A DNA stretch of 64,000 bases from Chitinophagaceae bacterium (lineage in GTDB: Bacteria > Bacteroidota > Bacteroidia > Chitinophagales > Chitinophagaceae), in the NCBI GenBank assembly GCA_016786885.1, contig JAEUVO010000079.1, forward strand, positions 1 through 64,000, in the 5' to 3' direction. Positions 29,717 to 37,844 of this stretch are shown here, piece by piece. The first letter of the stretch is position 1. Every line of letters starts with the position of its first letter. A program made the position numbers and the translations under genes. The notes beneath the pieces were generated by a model. It worked only from the letters and a program-made list of their open reading frames with translations, was not told the DNA's origin and made no database searches.

Positions 29717-30502
29717 GTGCAGAATATATCGTACCAGATAAAATTACCACAGTTTGAAGGCCCTTTTGATCTCTTGCTTTTCTTTATCGAACGGGATGAA
29801 CTGGATATCTACAATATCCCTATCACAGGGATCATCAATGATTTTCTTGATTATATACATAAAAGCGAGGAGCTGAATATTGAGCTCAGCAGTGAGTTTA
29901 TCTTATTTATCTCTATCCTCATGCGTATAAAAGCAAAGATGCTCCTGCCCCGCAAAGAGCTGGATGCCCAGGGTAATGAGATAGATCCCCGACAGGAATT
30001 GATAAATAAGATACTTGAGTACAAAAGATTCAAAGAAGCATCTGCACAAATGGCTGAAATGGAAGCTATGCGTATGCTGATGGTGAAGAGAGGAAATATC
30101 CAGAAAGAACTTTCACAAATAGGTGAGGAAACAGGAGAAGGAACTGAGATACAGAATATCACTCTTTTCAAACTGATGCGGGCCTTTGAAAGGGCCATGC
30201 AGAAATACAGCGACCGTATCAATAAACCGGTGCATACTGTTGTGCAGTATAACTACACCATGGAGCAAAGCCGTGACCAAATGCTGAACCTTGCGAGGGA
30301 AGAAAAGACTGTTTCCTTTGAAAAAATATTTGAACGTTGTGAAAACAGGGTTCATGCTATTTTTCTTTTCTTATCCCTCCTGGAGCTGGTACAACAGAAG
30401 TTTATGAAGATCATGATTGGCGAAGGCAAGAATAATTTCATTATTGAATATAATGAACCTGAAAACCGGATTGCAGAATTAGAAGAACAAAACCAACAAT
30501 AA
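29717..30502 (+). CDS. scpA: Segregation and condensation protein A
   Basis: ScpA is the kleisin subunit that closes the Smc ring in bacterial condensin and recruits ScpB. The 261 residues begin at a GTG and carry the family's N-terminal KLPQFEGPFDLLLFFIERDELDIYNIPI, here split as FEGPFDLLLFFIERDELDI and YNIPITGIINDFLDYI, then ILMRIKAKMLLPRKE. The C-terminal winged helix (about 200-250) includes AIFLFLSLLELVQQKFMKI. scpB and smc are not in the window. The GTG start is supported because homology begins within a few residues of it. Confidence 0.93.
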   Translation: MQNISYQIKLPQFEGPFDLLLFFIERDELDIYNIPITGIINDFLDYIHKSEELNIELSSEFILFISILMRIKAKMLLPRKELDAQGNEIDPRQELINKILEYKRFKEASAQMAEMEAMRMLMVKRGNIQKELSQIGEETGEGTEIQNITLFKLMRAFERAMQKYSDRINKPVHTVVQYNYTMEQSRDQMLNLAREEKTVSFEKIFERCENRVHAIFLFLSLLELVQQKFMKIMIGEGKNNFIIEYNEPENRIAELEEQNQQ

Positions 30503-30543
30503 TTTTTTAACCTACCTCCTTTAAAGAGGCTAAACTATTACAC

Positions 30544-30954
30544 ATGAAAAGCTATTCAACTGCTAACTGGAAAGGGTCAGGTAAAGAAGGAAGCGGCACT
30601 TTGACCTCAAAATCAAAAGTACTTGAGAACACTTCTTATGATTTCAGGAGCCGTTTCGAAGATGGTACATATACAAACCCAGAAGAATTGGTTGCAGCTG
30701 CACATGCCGGTTGTTTTTCCATGAAACTGAGTTTTGTATTGGGTGCTGCTGGCTTTACACCAAATAACATTGACACAAAGTGTACGATCACATTGGAAAA
30801 TGGAGTTATTATTTCAAGCCACCTGGAAGTAAAAGCAGCGGTACCCGGAATTGATGCAGCAAAATTTGCGGAAGCGGCGGCTGAAGCAAAAGCTAACTGC
30901 CCGATCAGTAAATTATTGAATACAGAGATAACTATGGAAGCCAGCCTGGCCTAG
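30544..30954 (+). CDS. osmC: OsmC-family hydroperoxide reductase
   Basis: A small thiol peroxidase (136 residues) that reduces organic hydroperoxides. The N-terminal beta region (ANWKGSGKEGSGTLTSKS) leads to NPEELVAAAHAGCFSMKLS, which holds the peroxidatic Cys; the second redox Cys is in EAKANCPISKLL. The arrangement matches OsmC more than Ohr. It lies 41 bp after scpA on the same strand and may be read from that transcript. Its terminator overlaps the end of the convergent L,D-transpeptidase gene. Confidence 0.92.
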   Translation: MKSYSTANWKGSGKEGSGTLTSKSKVLENTSYDFRSRFEDGTYTNPEELVAAAHAGCFSMKLSFVLGAAGFTPNNIDTKCTITLENGVIISSHLEVKAAVPGIDAAKFAEAAAEAKANCPISKLLNTEITMEASLA

Positions 30955-30972
30955 TTGTTATTTTTTCCATAG

Positions 30973-31013
30973 AAACCGGTCACTCATATATCCATAAGAG
31001 TACCGGTTTTTTT
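30973..31013 (+). terminator. Terminator of osmC, overlapping the convergent gene's end
   Basis: AAACCGGT (30973-30980) pairs with ACCGGTTT (31002-31009). After a one-base bulge the stem continues as ACTC with GAGT, and the T-run ends at 31013. The inner part covers the last codons and stop (30980-30982) of the L,D-transpeptidase gene. Confidence 0.85.
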
Positions 31014-31615
31014 GATGTATTGATGATCGATTTTAGTTGTTGTAAAAAATCAGGCGATACAGTCGGGCAGCCATTACTCTGACAAATTTCATCTTTTACT
31101 TCTGTTTCCGGAACACAACTATGAGCATGTAATACCACGGTTCTTTCAAATGCATTGTTATTCGTACTGTCAAGTCCATGTAGTTTATAAGAATACCCCC
31201 ATTTGCCAGTGTATGAATTGCCTATTTTATACTTGCCAAGTGAAGTGCAACCACTACCTATTACATTACTGTATTTTCTTCCTTCCAGCCAGTATTCAAA
31301 ACAATTGCCATGAGCTACTAATCCTTGTGCCCGTACGGAATCTTTTTCCAGGTCATAAATAAAAAACCTGTTTTTACCTGAGGCAAGATTCATGTCAATA
31401 AGGAAGCAAATGTTCTCATTATATCCTTTGCGTTGAGTAAATAATTTAGCTTCAACCGCTTTTTGCTTTAATTCCCTATTTGATTTGTCAGCAACTGGTC
31501 CTTTCGTTTGTTTTATATGTCGGGACAAATTTCCTTTTTCTTTAGCTGACCCTGAAAGCCAGGAGGCGGCTATGGCCACGATAATAATAATAGGCAGGAA
31601 GCGGACAAGTTTCAT
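30980..31615 (-). CDS. Murein L,D-transpeptidase catalytic domain protein (YkuD_2 type)
   Basis: A 211-residue exported protein with an uncleaved or cleavable N-terminal helix (PIIIIVAIAASWLSGSAKEKG). The catalytic part reads ICFLIDMNLASGKNRFFIYD, SGCTSLGKYKIG, then VLHAHSCVPETEV and SNGCPTVSPDFLQQL. The His of VLHAH and the Cys of SNGCPTVS match the active site of the L,D-transpeptidase family, which crosslinks peptidoglycan or attaches proteins to it. This subtype is common in Bacteroidota and its exact reaction is little studied. Periplasmic. Confidence 0.86.
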   Translation of the reverse strand: MKLVRFLPIIIIVAIAASWLSGSAKEKGNLSRHIKQTKGPVADKSNRELKQKAVEAKLFTQRKGYNENICFLIDMNLASGKNRFFIYDLEKDSVRAQGLVAHGNCFEYWLEGRKYSNVIGSGCTSLGKYKIGNSYTGKWGYSYKLHGLDSTNNNAFERTVVLHAHSCVPETEVKDEICQSNGCPTVSPDFLQQLKSIINTSKKPVLLWIYE

Positions 31616-31839
31616 ATAACAGCGGTTTAGAAAAAGGAGACGCTAATAAACCCTAAATCCACAAAACTGATTTTCGTAGTGCTGTTAAAATTTTTTAAAG
31701 ATCAGAATAGCAATAAGTTTCAAACCCATTCGGGTCAGGAAAACTATTGGTTAATGGGCTTTGAATGGTTGAAACGCTTCAATACCCTTGCAAGGAAGAA
31801 CGAAGCGGGTATTTTCACTATAATACTTCAGACAGATTT

Positions 31840-33669
31840 TTAGTTTCCTATCACATTCATATAAGGAGTAAATGATGAGTTGATCGCCACACTGGCCCCT
31901 GCACTGGCGATATCAATTCCCATAATGCCTACTCCTGCTTCAGCGCTTCCCATTACATCAATCACCTGGTTATTGCCATCAAATTTAACGGCAACCTCCG
32001 CACCCACACCAATATCTACACCCGGAATATCCAATCCTGTACCTACTCCAACGGCCAGAGTAGTTTCCTGGGTCTTAAAATTTTTGCCATAACGAAAAGT
32101 AACACCTTCGCCGACCTCGAATCCAAATTCCTCACAGTTGAGATTGAGTCTCCCCACTACAAATGGAATATTGATATTGACCACGCATTTCCCATCCCGG
32201 AAAAACGGGTCGTTTGGATTTATTTGCTGAGGCGGTTGAGGGGGAACACATTTTGGTAGGCTCAGGCTGCCCGGGCTTAATGTATATGTTGTGATCTTAT
32301 TAATAAATGTGACCGTATAGGCAGCACAGTCAGCTTTTCTTACTCTTGGATGAGGAGTTGTAAATGTTGAAAGGTAGACGGCATCGTTATACCATTTTAT
32401 ATCTTTCGGATAACTAATCGATTTATGCAAGTCGCCTGCAGCGGCCAATTCTCCAAATGTCTGATTATCTTCTTTTTCCATTGCAACACAATGCTGATAC
32501 GTTACCTGCGGACAATTGCCCTGTTTTACACAAGCTTCAAAGCGGGGACGAAAACTTTCATCTATCGCAAAACGCCGCTGTTGCGAACGGGTCGTGATAT
32601 CAGCGATCTTTTCAAAAATGGAAAAGTCAGCATCAGCTGAGCCCAGGTTCTGTATTATATACATCGCTTTCCTGGATAATGGTCCCGGTGTCCAGCCAAT
32701 ACCTTTTTCATATTTTTCTTTTTCGATTGGATCTGCCAGGATATTATCTAGTGAATTGTCCAAAATAACCTGGCTGTATTGCATGCTGATCTTCTGTACG
32801 ATCTTTTTTACAGCTTCCTGTTCGGCATAAGTCTTCTCGGCTTCGCTCCAACTTCTGCAATTGGTTGCCGGGCCAAAACCGTTCGGCTGAAAGAATTCTT
32901 CTTTTTCAGGATTTACGGCTTCATCCTTTACCAGTTTTTTTGGATTGTCGGCGATGGCCATGTAAAATTCCATTCGCAGCTCACTGTATGCACCACGAAG
33001 TGAACGTTCCATGTAATTGGTCGCTTCTTCTTTGTTCCCTCTTGAGTAGGCTATGCATGAAGCGGTGGCATTTGCATCCGGATGCGTAACGCAGCTTTCA
33101 AAGACCCGGTTAAAATACTGCATCGCGGAATCCTTTTCTCCCAAACCTGCAAATGCCTGCCCGATATTATTTAATAAAGTACAATTCTTCGGCTCTTTTG
33201 GCAATACATGTTTAAGAACGGGCATCGCTTTCTCCTGCATACACAAAAGATTCAGTATGGCCCCGCAATTATTGAGGGTAACATCTTTTGGATCCTTAGA
33301 TCCTGCATAGGTAAGCAGAAGAATAGATTCTACGGGGGCACCATTATACCAGGCCCCTGCGCCGGTAAAAGCGATCTTATCAATATTGTCGCCGAACTGT
33401 GCAATGATCTCCATCGCATGTTTTACCGGAGGTTGTGGAAACTTTTTCTTCAGGTCTGCATGTAATGTTGACAGAAAGGACATTACCTCTTGTTTGGTCA
33501 GAGTGTGTTTTGGCAATGCATTTAATAATGCGGTTTTCCTGGCGGGAAATTCAGATGGAGGTGCGCAGACAACACTTGCATATTGACTTTCCTGAAGTTC
33601 TTCAACATGTTGAGAAAAAACAGACGAAGTTGATACGAGGATAAAGAAGCTTAAAAAAATCTGACGCAT
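31840..33669 (-). CDS. Secreted TPR protein with a Gly-rich C-terminal domain; paralogue of the 44.5-46.6 kb protein
   Basis: 609 residues with a signal peptide (MRQIFLSFFILVSTSSVFSQ). A helical region follows with TPR-like units around residues 130-230 (LLNNIGQAFAGLGEKDSAMQ). The middle is helical and specific to this protein. After a proline-rich linker (CVPPQPPQQINPNDPFF) the last ~120 residues are beta-rich: CVVNINIPFVVGRLNLNCEE, then GEGVTFRYGKNFKTQETTL, glycine-rich strands, and KFDGNNQVIDVMG. The protein at 44528-46594 has the same layout and the same motifs, with both C-terminal cysteines 17 residues apart. Function unknown. It is alone, not in an operon. Not a recognised family to me. 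Confidence 0.85.
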   Translation of the reverse strand: MRQIFLSFFILVSTSSVFSQHVEELQESQYASVVCAPPSEFPARKTALLNALPKHTLTKQEVMSFLSTLHADLKKKFPQPPVKHAMEIIAQFGDNIDKIAFTGAGAWYNGAPVESILLLTYAGSKDPKDVTLNNCGAILNLLCMQEKAMPVLKHVLPKEPKNCTLLNNIGQAFAGLGEKDSAMQYFNRVFESCVTHPDANATASCIAYSRGNKEEATNYMERSLRGAYSELRMEFYMAIADNPKKLVKDEAVNPEKEEFFQPNGFGPATNCRSWSEAEKTYAEQEAVKKIVQKISMQYSQVILDNSLDNILADPIEKEKYEKGIGWTPGPLSRKAMYIIQNLGSADADFSIFEKIADITTRSQQRRFAIDESFRPRFEACVKQGNCPQVTYQHCVAMEKEDNQTFGELAAAGDLHKSISYPKDIKWYNDAVYLSTFTTPHPRVRKADCAAYTVTFINKITTYTLSPGSLSLPKCVPPQPPQQINPNDPFFRDGKCVVNINIPFVVGRLNLNCEEFGFEVGEGVTFRYGKNFKTQETTLAVGVGTGLDIPGVDIGVGAEVAVKFDGNNQVIDVMGSAEAGVGIMGIDIASAGASVAINSSFTPYMNVIGN

Positions 33670-33861
33670 GGCTGAATATTTTAAACATTATTAAATATTC
33701 ATTCATGGGGTATGAAATGGCTAAGGCTGGTACGGGTAACAATAATAGACAAGATGATTCCGGCTGAGAAATAATAATGGGAAGATACAGTATTTAAAAA
33801 GAAAAAATCATTTCGCCGGCAAATGATGTTTCTCATATTTGGATCTACCGTTTGTTGAAAT

Positions 33862-33891
33862 AAAAAAACCCAGCGAAAAATTGCCGGGTTT
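33862..33891 (-). terminator. Rho-independent terminator of dxs
   Basis: AAACCC (33866-33871) pairs with GGGTTT (33886-33891); the stem continues after one mismatch with GC/GC, giving 8 of 9 pairs. On the minus strand a T-run follows. It lies 20 bp past the dxs stop. The rest of the 242-bp gap (33670-33911) shows no gene. Confidence 0.8.
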
Positions 33892-33911
33892 AACTTATAC
33901 TAAAGATTATT

Positions 33912-35846
33912 TTACTCCATTAATGTTTTTACTATAATTCTTTCCTGCATCATTTCCCTGACTGCATCTGCAATACCCTGAGAATCATAACCGCATTCAC
34001 GATGCAATTCCTTGGGTGTTCCATGTTCTACCAACCTGTCAGGGATGCCAAGTATCCATATATCATTTTTATAGCCATGCTCTGCCATGAACTCTAATAT
34101 CGCACTGCCAAAACCACCTTCGACAGTGCCGTCCTCAACTGTAATCAGTTTAGGATATTGCTGACAAACCTCATGCAGTAATGACTCATCTAATGGTTTG
34201 GCAAACTGCATATCATAATGACCTGGATTAAGACCATCATTTTTCAGATCACGGATCGCTGCTGCTGCGAAATTTCCCGGGTGTCCGAAAGAAAGAATAG
34301 CAATATCTTTTCCTTCTTTTAATTTTCTTCCTTTACCAATCTCTACTTCCCTCATTTCGGTCCTCCATTCTGGCATTACACCTTCCCCTCTCGGGTAACG
34401 AATCACAAAAGGAGATGTGGTAGATTCCAGTTGCGCTGTGTACATAAGATTTCGCAATTCACTTTCATTCATTGGTGCGCTGATGATCATATTGGGAATG
34501 CAGCGGAAATAAGCAATATCATAACAGCCATGATGGGTAGGTCCGTCATCACCTACCACACCAGCCCTGTCAAGACAAAATATGACGGGTAATTTCTGGA
34601 TAGCCACATCATGTACCACCTGGTCATAGGCCCGTTGCATGAAAGACGAGTAAATATTACAAAAGACTTTCAATCCTTGTGTGGCCATGCCGGCACTTAC
34701 AGTAACGGCATGCTGTTCTGCGATACCCACATCAAATGCCCTGTCCGGCATTTTATCCATCATAAACTTTAATGATGAACCTGAAGGCATGGCGGGGGTG
34801 ATGCCAAATATCTTATCATTTTTTTCTGCTAATTCGATAATAGTATGACCAAATACATCCTGGTATTTGGGCGGTTGAGGCAGATCGAATTTCTTTTTTT
34901 GAATTTCCCCGGTCATTTTATCGAACAGACCTGGTGCATGCCATTTAGTTTGATCTTTTTCTGCCAGGGCATAGCCTTTACCTTTTGTGGTAATAATATG
35001 CAGGATCTTTGGTCCGGGGATCTCTCTAAGGTCCCGCAGCGTATCCACCAGCTTGGCAACATTATGACCATCAATAGGACCAAAATATCTAAGGTTAAGT
35101 GCTTCAAATAAATTAGCGCTGCTGCTTACCATTCCTTTCATCCCTTCTGCCAGTTTGTGCGCCATAGCACGGGTAAAATTTTTACCAACCGGCAATTTGC
35201 CCATTAGTTTCCACACATCATCTTTTACCTTATTATACGTAGGAGAGGTGGTTATATCCGTGAGATATTCTTTTAAAGCGCCTACATTGGGGTCGATGCC
35301 AATGCCATTATCATTCAAAATTATCAGCATATCTGCATCAGCTACACCTGCATGGTTCATTCCCTCAAAAGCAAGACCTGCTGTCATAGAACCATCACCA
35401 ATAACTGCCACCACTTTCCTGTTTTTCTCTCCTTTGTATTTGGCAGCCATTGCCATTCCAAGCGCAGCAGAAATAGAAGTAGAAGAATGACCTACGCCGA
35501 AAGTATCATACTCGCTTTCACTTCTTTTTGGGAAGCCACTTAGTCCTTTGTATTTTCTGTTGCTCGGAAAATCGTCCCTGCGGCCGGTCAGTATTTTATG
35601 ACCATAAGCCTGGTGTCCCACATCCCACACCAATTGATCATACGGAGTGTTATATACATAGTGAAGTGCGGTGGTTAATTCCACCACCCCGAGGCTGGCA
35701 CCAAAATGGCCACCGTGAACACTGACGACATCGATAATATATTGACGTAATTCATCACAGACCTGGTGTAACTTTTCACGGGGTAATTTTTTTAAATCGG
35801 CCGGAGAATCAATCGTTTGTAATAGTGGTCCTGGTGTGATCTGCAT
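33912..35846 (-). CDS. dxs: 1-deoxy-D-xylulose-5-phosphate synthase
   Basis: DXS condenses pyruvate and glyceraldehyde-3-phosphate with thiamine pyrophosphate, the first step of the MEP isoprenoid pathway and a source for thiamine and pyridoxal. It has 644 residues, a normal length. Visible motifs are HGGHFGASLGVVELTTALHY, WDVGHQAYGHKILTGR, the TPP site GDGSMTAGLAFEGMNHAG, the base Glu in GIAEQHAVTVSAGMA, and LDRAGVVGDDGPTHHG. The C-terminal transketolase-type domain is complete (VTVEDGTVEGGFGSAILEFM). It has its own terminator and the gene upstream is divergent. Confidence 0.97.
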   Translation of the reverse strand: MQITPGPLLQTIDSPADLKKLPREKLHQVCDELRQYIIDVVSVHGGHFGASLGVVELTTALHYVYNTPYDQLVWDVGHQAYGHKILTGRRDDFPSNRKYKGLSGFPKRSESEYDTFGVGHSSTSISAALGMAMAAKYKGEKNRKVVAVIGDGSMTAGLAFEGMNHAGVADADMLIILNDNGIGIDPNVGALKEYLTDITTSPTYNKVKDDVWKLMGKLPVGKNFTRAMAHKLAEGMKGMVSSSANLFEALNLRYFGPIDGHNVAKLVDTLRDLREIPGPKILHIITTKGKGYALAEKDQTKWHAPGLFDKMTGEIQKKKFDLPQPPKYQDVFGHTIIELAEKNDKIFGITPAMPSGSSLKFMMDKMPDRAFDVGIAEQHAVTVSAGMATQGLKVFCNIYSSFMQRAYDQVVHDVAIQKLPVIFCLDRAGVVGDDGPTHHGCYDIAYFRCIPNMIISAPMNESELRNLMYTAQLESTTSPFVIRYPRGEGVMPEWRTEMREVEIGKGRKLKEGKDIAILSFGHPGNFAAAAIRDLKNDGLNPGHYDMQFAKPLDESLLHEVCQQYPKLITVEDGTVEGGFGSAILEFMAEHGYKNDIWILGIPDRLVEHGTPKELHRECGYDSQGIADAVREMMQERIIVKTLME

Positions 35847-36010
35847 GCAGGGATTTTAAAGCTGTAAAATTAATACTTTATATGAATGATGCCAGTAAAT
35901 GGCATTATTTAACAAAATCCACCCGAAAAGGTTTTCAATCGATTGATTTCCATTTACAGCCCTTATTTGCCACTAATATAAAGATAGGGGTACAGGGGTA
36001 TGGTAAACTT

Positions 36011-36018
36011 TAATTTTG
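36011..36018 (+). promoter_or_regulatory. Promoter -7 element for the LytS-type kinase
   Basis: TAATTTTG is an exact TAnnTTTG match. It lies inside the longest open frame, so transcription would start after the ATG at 36000. This favours the ATG at 36039 (or 36030) as the real start codon. Confidence 0.45.
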
Positions 36019-36038
36019 CTGGTATATTTATGGCAACA

Positions 36039-37088
36039 ATGTCGAAAAATAAACTTTACTGGATATTGCAGGTAGGCGGTTGGGGGCTTGTAGGCCTTGT
36101 TATGTTGCTTTTTGCACATATTTATGATGTACAGATACATACCGACGTCCTTTTAAAAAGAATCACCATTGTTTTTTTTGCAGGCATTATCACTACTCAT
36201 GCATTAAGGACAGTTATCAAATGGAGTGGCTGGATGTTATTACCGGTGGAAAAAGCATTACCAAGGTTACTGGTTGCCGTTCTTTTTACTTCCGTTTTAT
36301 TTAGTGTGCTTATTCTTGGTTCTATTGAAATATTCAACCTCAGTACTGAATCAAAACAGCAAATTTCTTTTTTTCAAAAAGTGCTTGGCTCTACAATTGA
36401 TAATGGTCTTTTTATTTTTCCCTGGTTGATGATTTATTATTTCTATCACTATTATAATAAAAGCCGCCGCCAGCAATTGGATACACTAAAGCTGGAATCG
36501 CTGGTAAAAGAATTGGAGCTAAAAACAATAAAAGCTCATATCAACCCGCATTTTATTTTCAATTCACTCAACAGTATCCGGGCATTGGTAGATGAAAATC
36601 CTCAACGGGCAAGAAAAGCTGTAACAGAGCTTAGCAATATTTTGCGCAGTAGTATGCAGACAGAGAAAATGGAAACGGTGCCGCTGGAGAAAGAATTACA
36701 TATCATCAAAGACTACCTTGCCCTGGAGAATATGCGGTTTGAAGACAGGCTGAAAGTAGTATATGAAATTGATGAGGATACTTTGGATCAGCCAGTACCG
36801 CCGATGATGTTGCAGACATTGGTAGAAAATGCAATCAAGCATGGTATCAGCAAACAAATAAACGGGGGAGTGATAAAAGTGGTATCTGATTTTAAAGAGA
36901 ATTATCATGAACTCGTAGTACAAAATACAGGACAATTGAACGGTTCCGTTAATACTGAAGGTTTTGGCCTTTCCAGCACTACTAACCGGTTAAACTTATT
37001 ATATGGGGATAAGGCCCGCTTCGAAATAAAACAGATCAATGGTTCTTTGGTAGAAGCGAGGGTATTGATACCAGTTGAAATTCATTAA
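36039..37088 (+). CDS. LytS-type sensor histidine kinase (His_kinase family)
   Basis: A 349-residue membrane kinase. Four membrane helices (about residues 5-130) are followed by a short coiled coil and the His_kinase domain with IKAHINPHFIFNSLNSIRAL, where the first His of NPHF is the phosphorylation site. A HATPase_c domain comes next with LVENAIKHGI and GFGLSSTTNRL. There is no separate sensory domain, so the membrane part probably senses. I chose the ATG of MSKNKLYWILQVGGWG because homologues begin this way and a -7 box lies between it and the earlier ATG at 36000. It is followed 11 bp later by its LytTR partner. Confidence 0.88.
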   Translation: MSKNKLYWILQVGGWGLVGLVMLLFAHIYDVQIHTDVLLKRITIVFFAGIITTHALRTVIKWSGWMLLPVEKALPRLLVAVLFTSVLFSVLILGSIEIFNLSTESKQQISFFQKVLGSTIDNGLFIFPWLMIYYFYHYYNKSRRQQLDTLKLESLVKELELKTIKAHINPHFIFNSLNSIRALVDENPQRARKAVTELSNILRSSMQTEKMETVPLEKELHIIKDYLALENMRFEDRLKVVYEIDEDTLDQPVPPMMLQTLVENAIKHGISKQINGGVIKVVSDFKENYHELVVQNTGQLNGSVNTEGFGLSSTTNRLNLLYGDKARFEIKQINGSLVEARVLIPVEIH

Positions 37089-37099
37089 ACACACCATCG

Positions 37100-37828
37100 A
37101 TGAAAGCAATCATTATTGATGACGAACGCCTTGCCAGGCTTGAATTAAGGAAACTGTTGCAAGAATTTCCTGAGATAGAAGTAATTGATGAGGCCGTTAA
37201 TGCAGAGGAAGCTATTTCCAAGATTGAAACAGCTCAGCCTGACCTGATCTTTCTTGATATACAAATGCCGGGTAAGACCGGATTTGATATGCTGGCTGAA
37301 TTGGACAAGACACCTCATGTGATCTTTACAACAGCCCATCATGAATTTGCATTGAAAGCTTTTGAAGTAAATGCATTGGATTACCTGATGAAACCGGTAG
37401 AGCCTAAACGGCTGGCTGATGCCATTCAAAAGTTACAGTTGTCTGAAAGTAAGGAGGTGAGAACGGAAACAGAGTATGTTAATAACAGTATACTGACGGA
37501 AAATGACCAGGTGTTTGTGAAGGATGGAGAAAGATGCTGGTTTGTGAAACTAAGCGATATACGATTATTTGAAAGTGTAGGGAACTATGCCAAAGTATTT
37601 TTTGGCACCAACAAACCATTAATTTTAAAATCATTGAATGCACTGGAAGAAAGGCTGGATGAAAAAACTTTTTTCCGGGCTAACCGTAAACATATTGTGA
37701 ACCTGCGGATGATAGAAAAGATTGAACCTTATTTTAACGGAGGCCTCTTACTTGATCTGAAAGGTGGTGAAAAGATAGAGGTAAGCCGCCGGCAAACAGT
37801 TAAGTTTAAAGAAATGATGAGTTTATAA
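37100..37828 (+). CDS. LytTR-family response regulator
   Basis: 242 residues. The receiver domain (1-115) has D7/D8, phosphoacceptor D53 (IFLDIQMPG), T in FTTAHHEFA and K in YLMKPVEP. The C-terminal LytTR DNA-binding domain spans about 140-242 with FVKDGERCWFVKLSDIRLFE, FFRANRKHIVNLRMIEKIEP and VSRRQTVKFKEMMSL. It forms a two-component system with the kinase just upstream. No target can be assigned; the convergent TPR-caspase gene shares a palindrome with its 3' end but is read the other way. Confidence 0.92.
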   Translation: MKAIIIDDERLARLELRKLLQEFPEIEVIDEAVNAEEAISKIETAQPDLIFLDIQMPGKTGFDMLAELDKTPHVIFTTAHHEFALKAFEVNALDYLMKPVEPKRLADAIQKLQLSESKEVRTETEYVNNSILTENDQVFVKDGERCWFVKLSDIRLFESVGNYAKVFFGTNKPLILKSLNALEERLDEKTFFRANRKHIVNLRMIEKIEPYFNGGLLLDLKGGEKIEVSRRQTVKFKEMMSL

Positions 37829-37844
37829 ACTCATCATTTCTTTA
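37807..37844. repeat. 38-bp perfect palindrome spanning two convergent stop codons
   Basis: The half-site TAAAGAAATGATGAGTTTA (19 nt) is followed without a spacer by its exact reverse complement. The palindrome holds the last codons of the LytTR gene (stop 37826-37828) and of the TPR-caspase gene (stop 37834-37836). In RNA it would form a long AU-rich stem in both transcripts and may work as a bidirectional terminator. Confidence 0.85.

Noticed and set aside
36000-36038. ATG at 36000 as the start of the LytS-type kinase
   Set aside because: An exact -7 box (36011-36018) lies downstream of it, and the usual N-terminus of the family begins at 36039.
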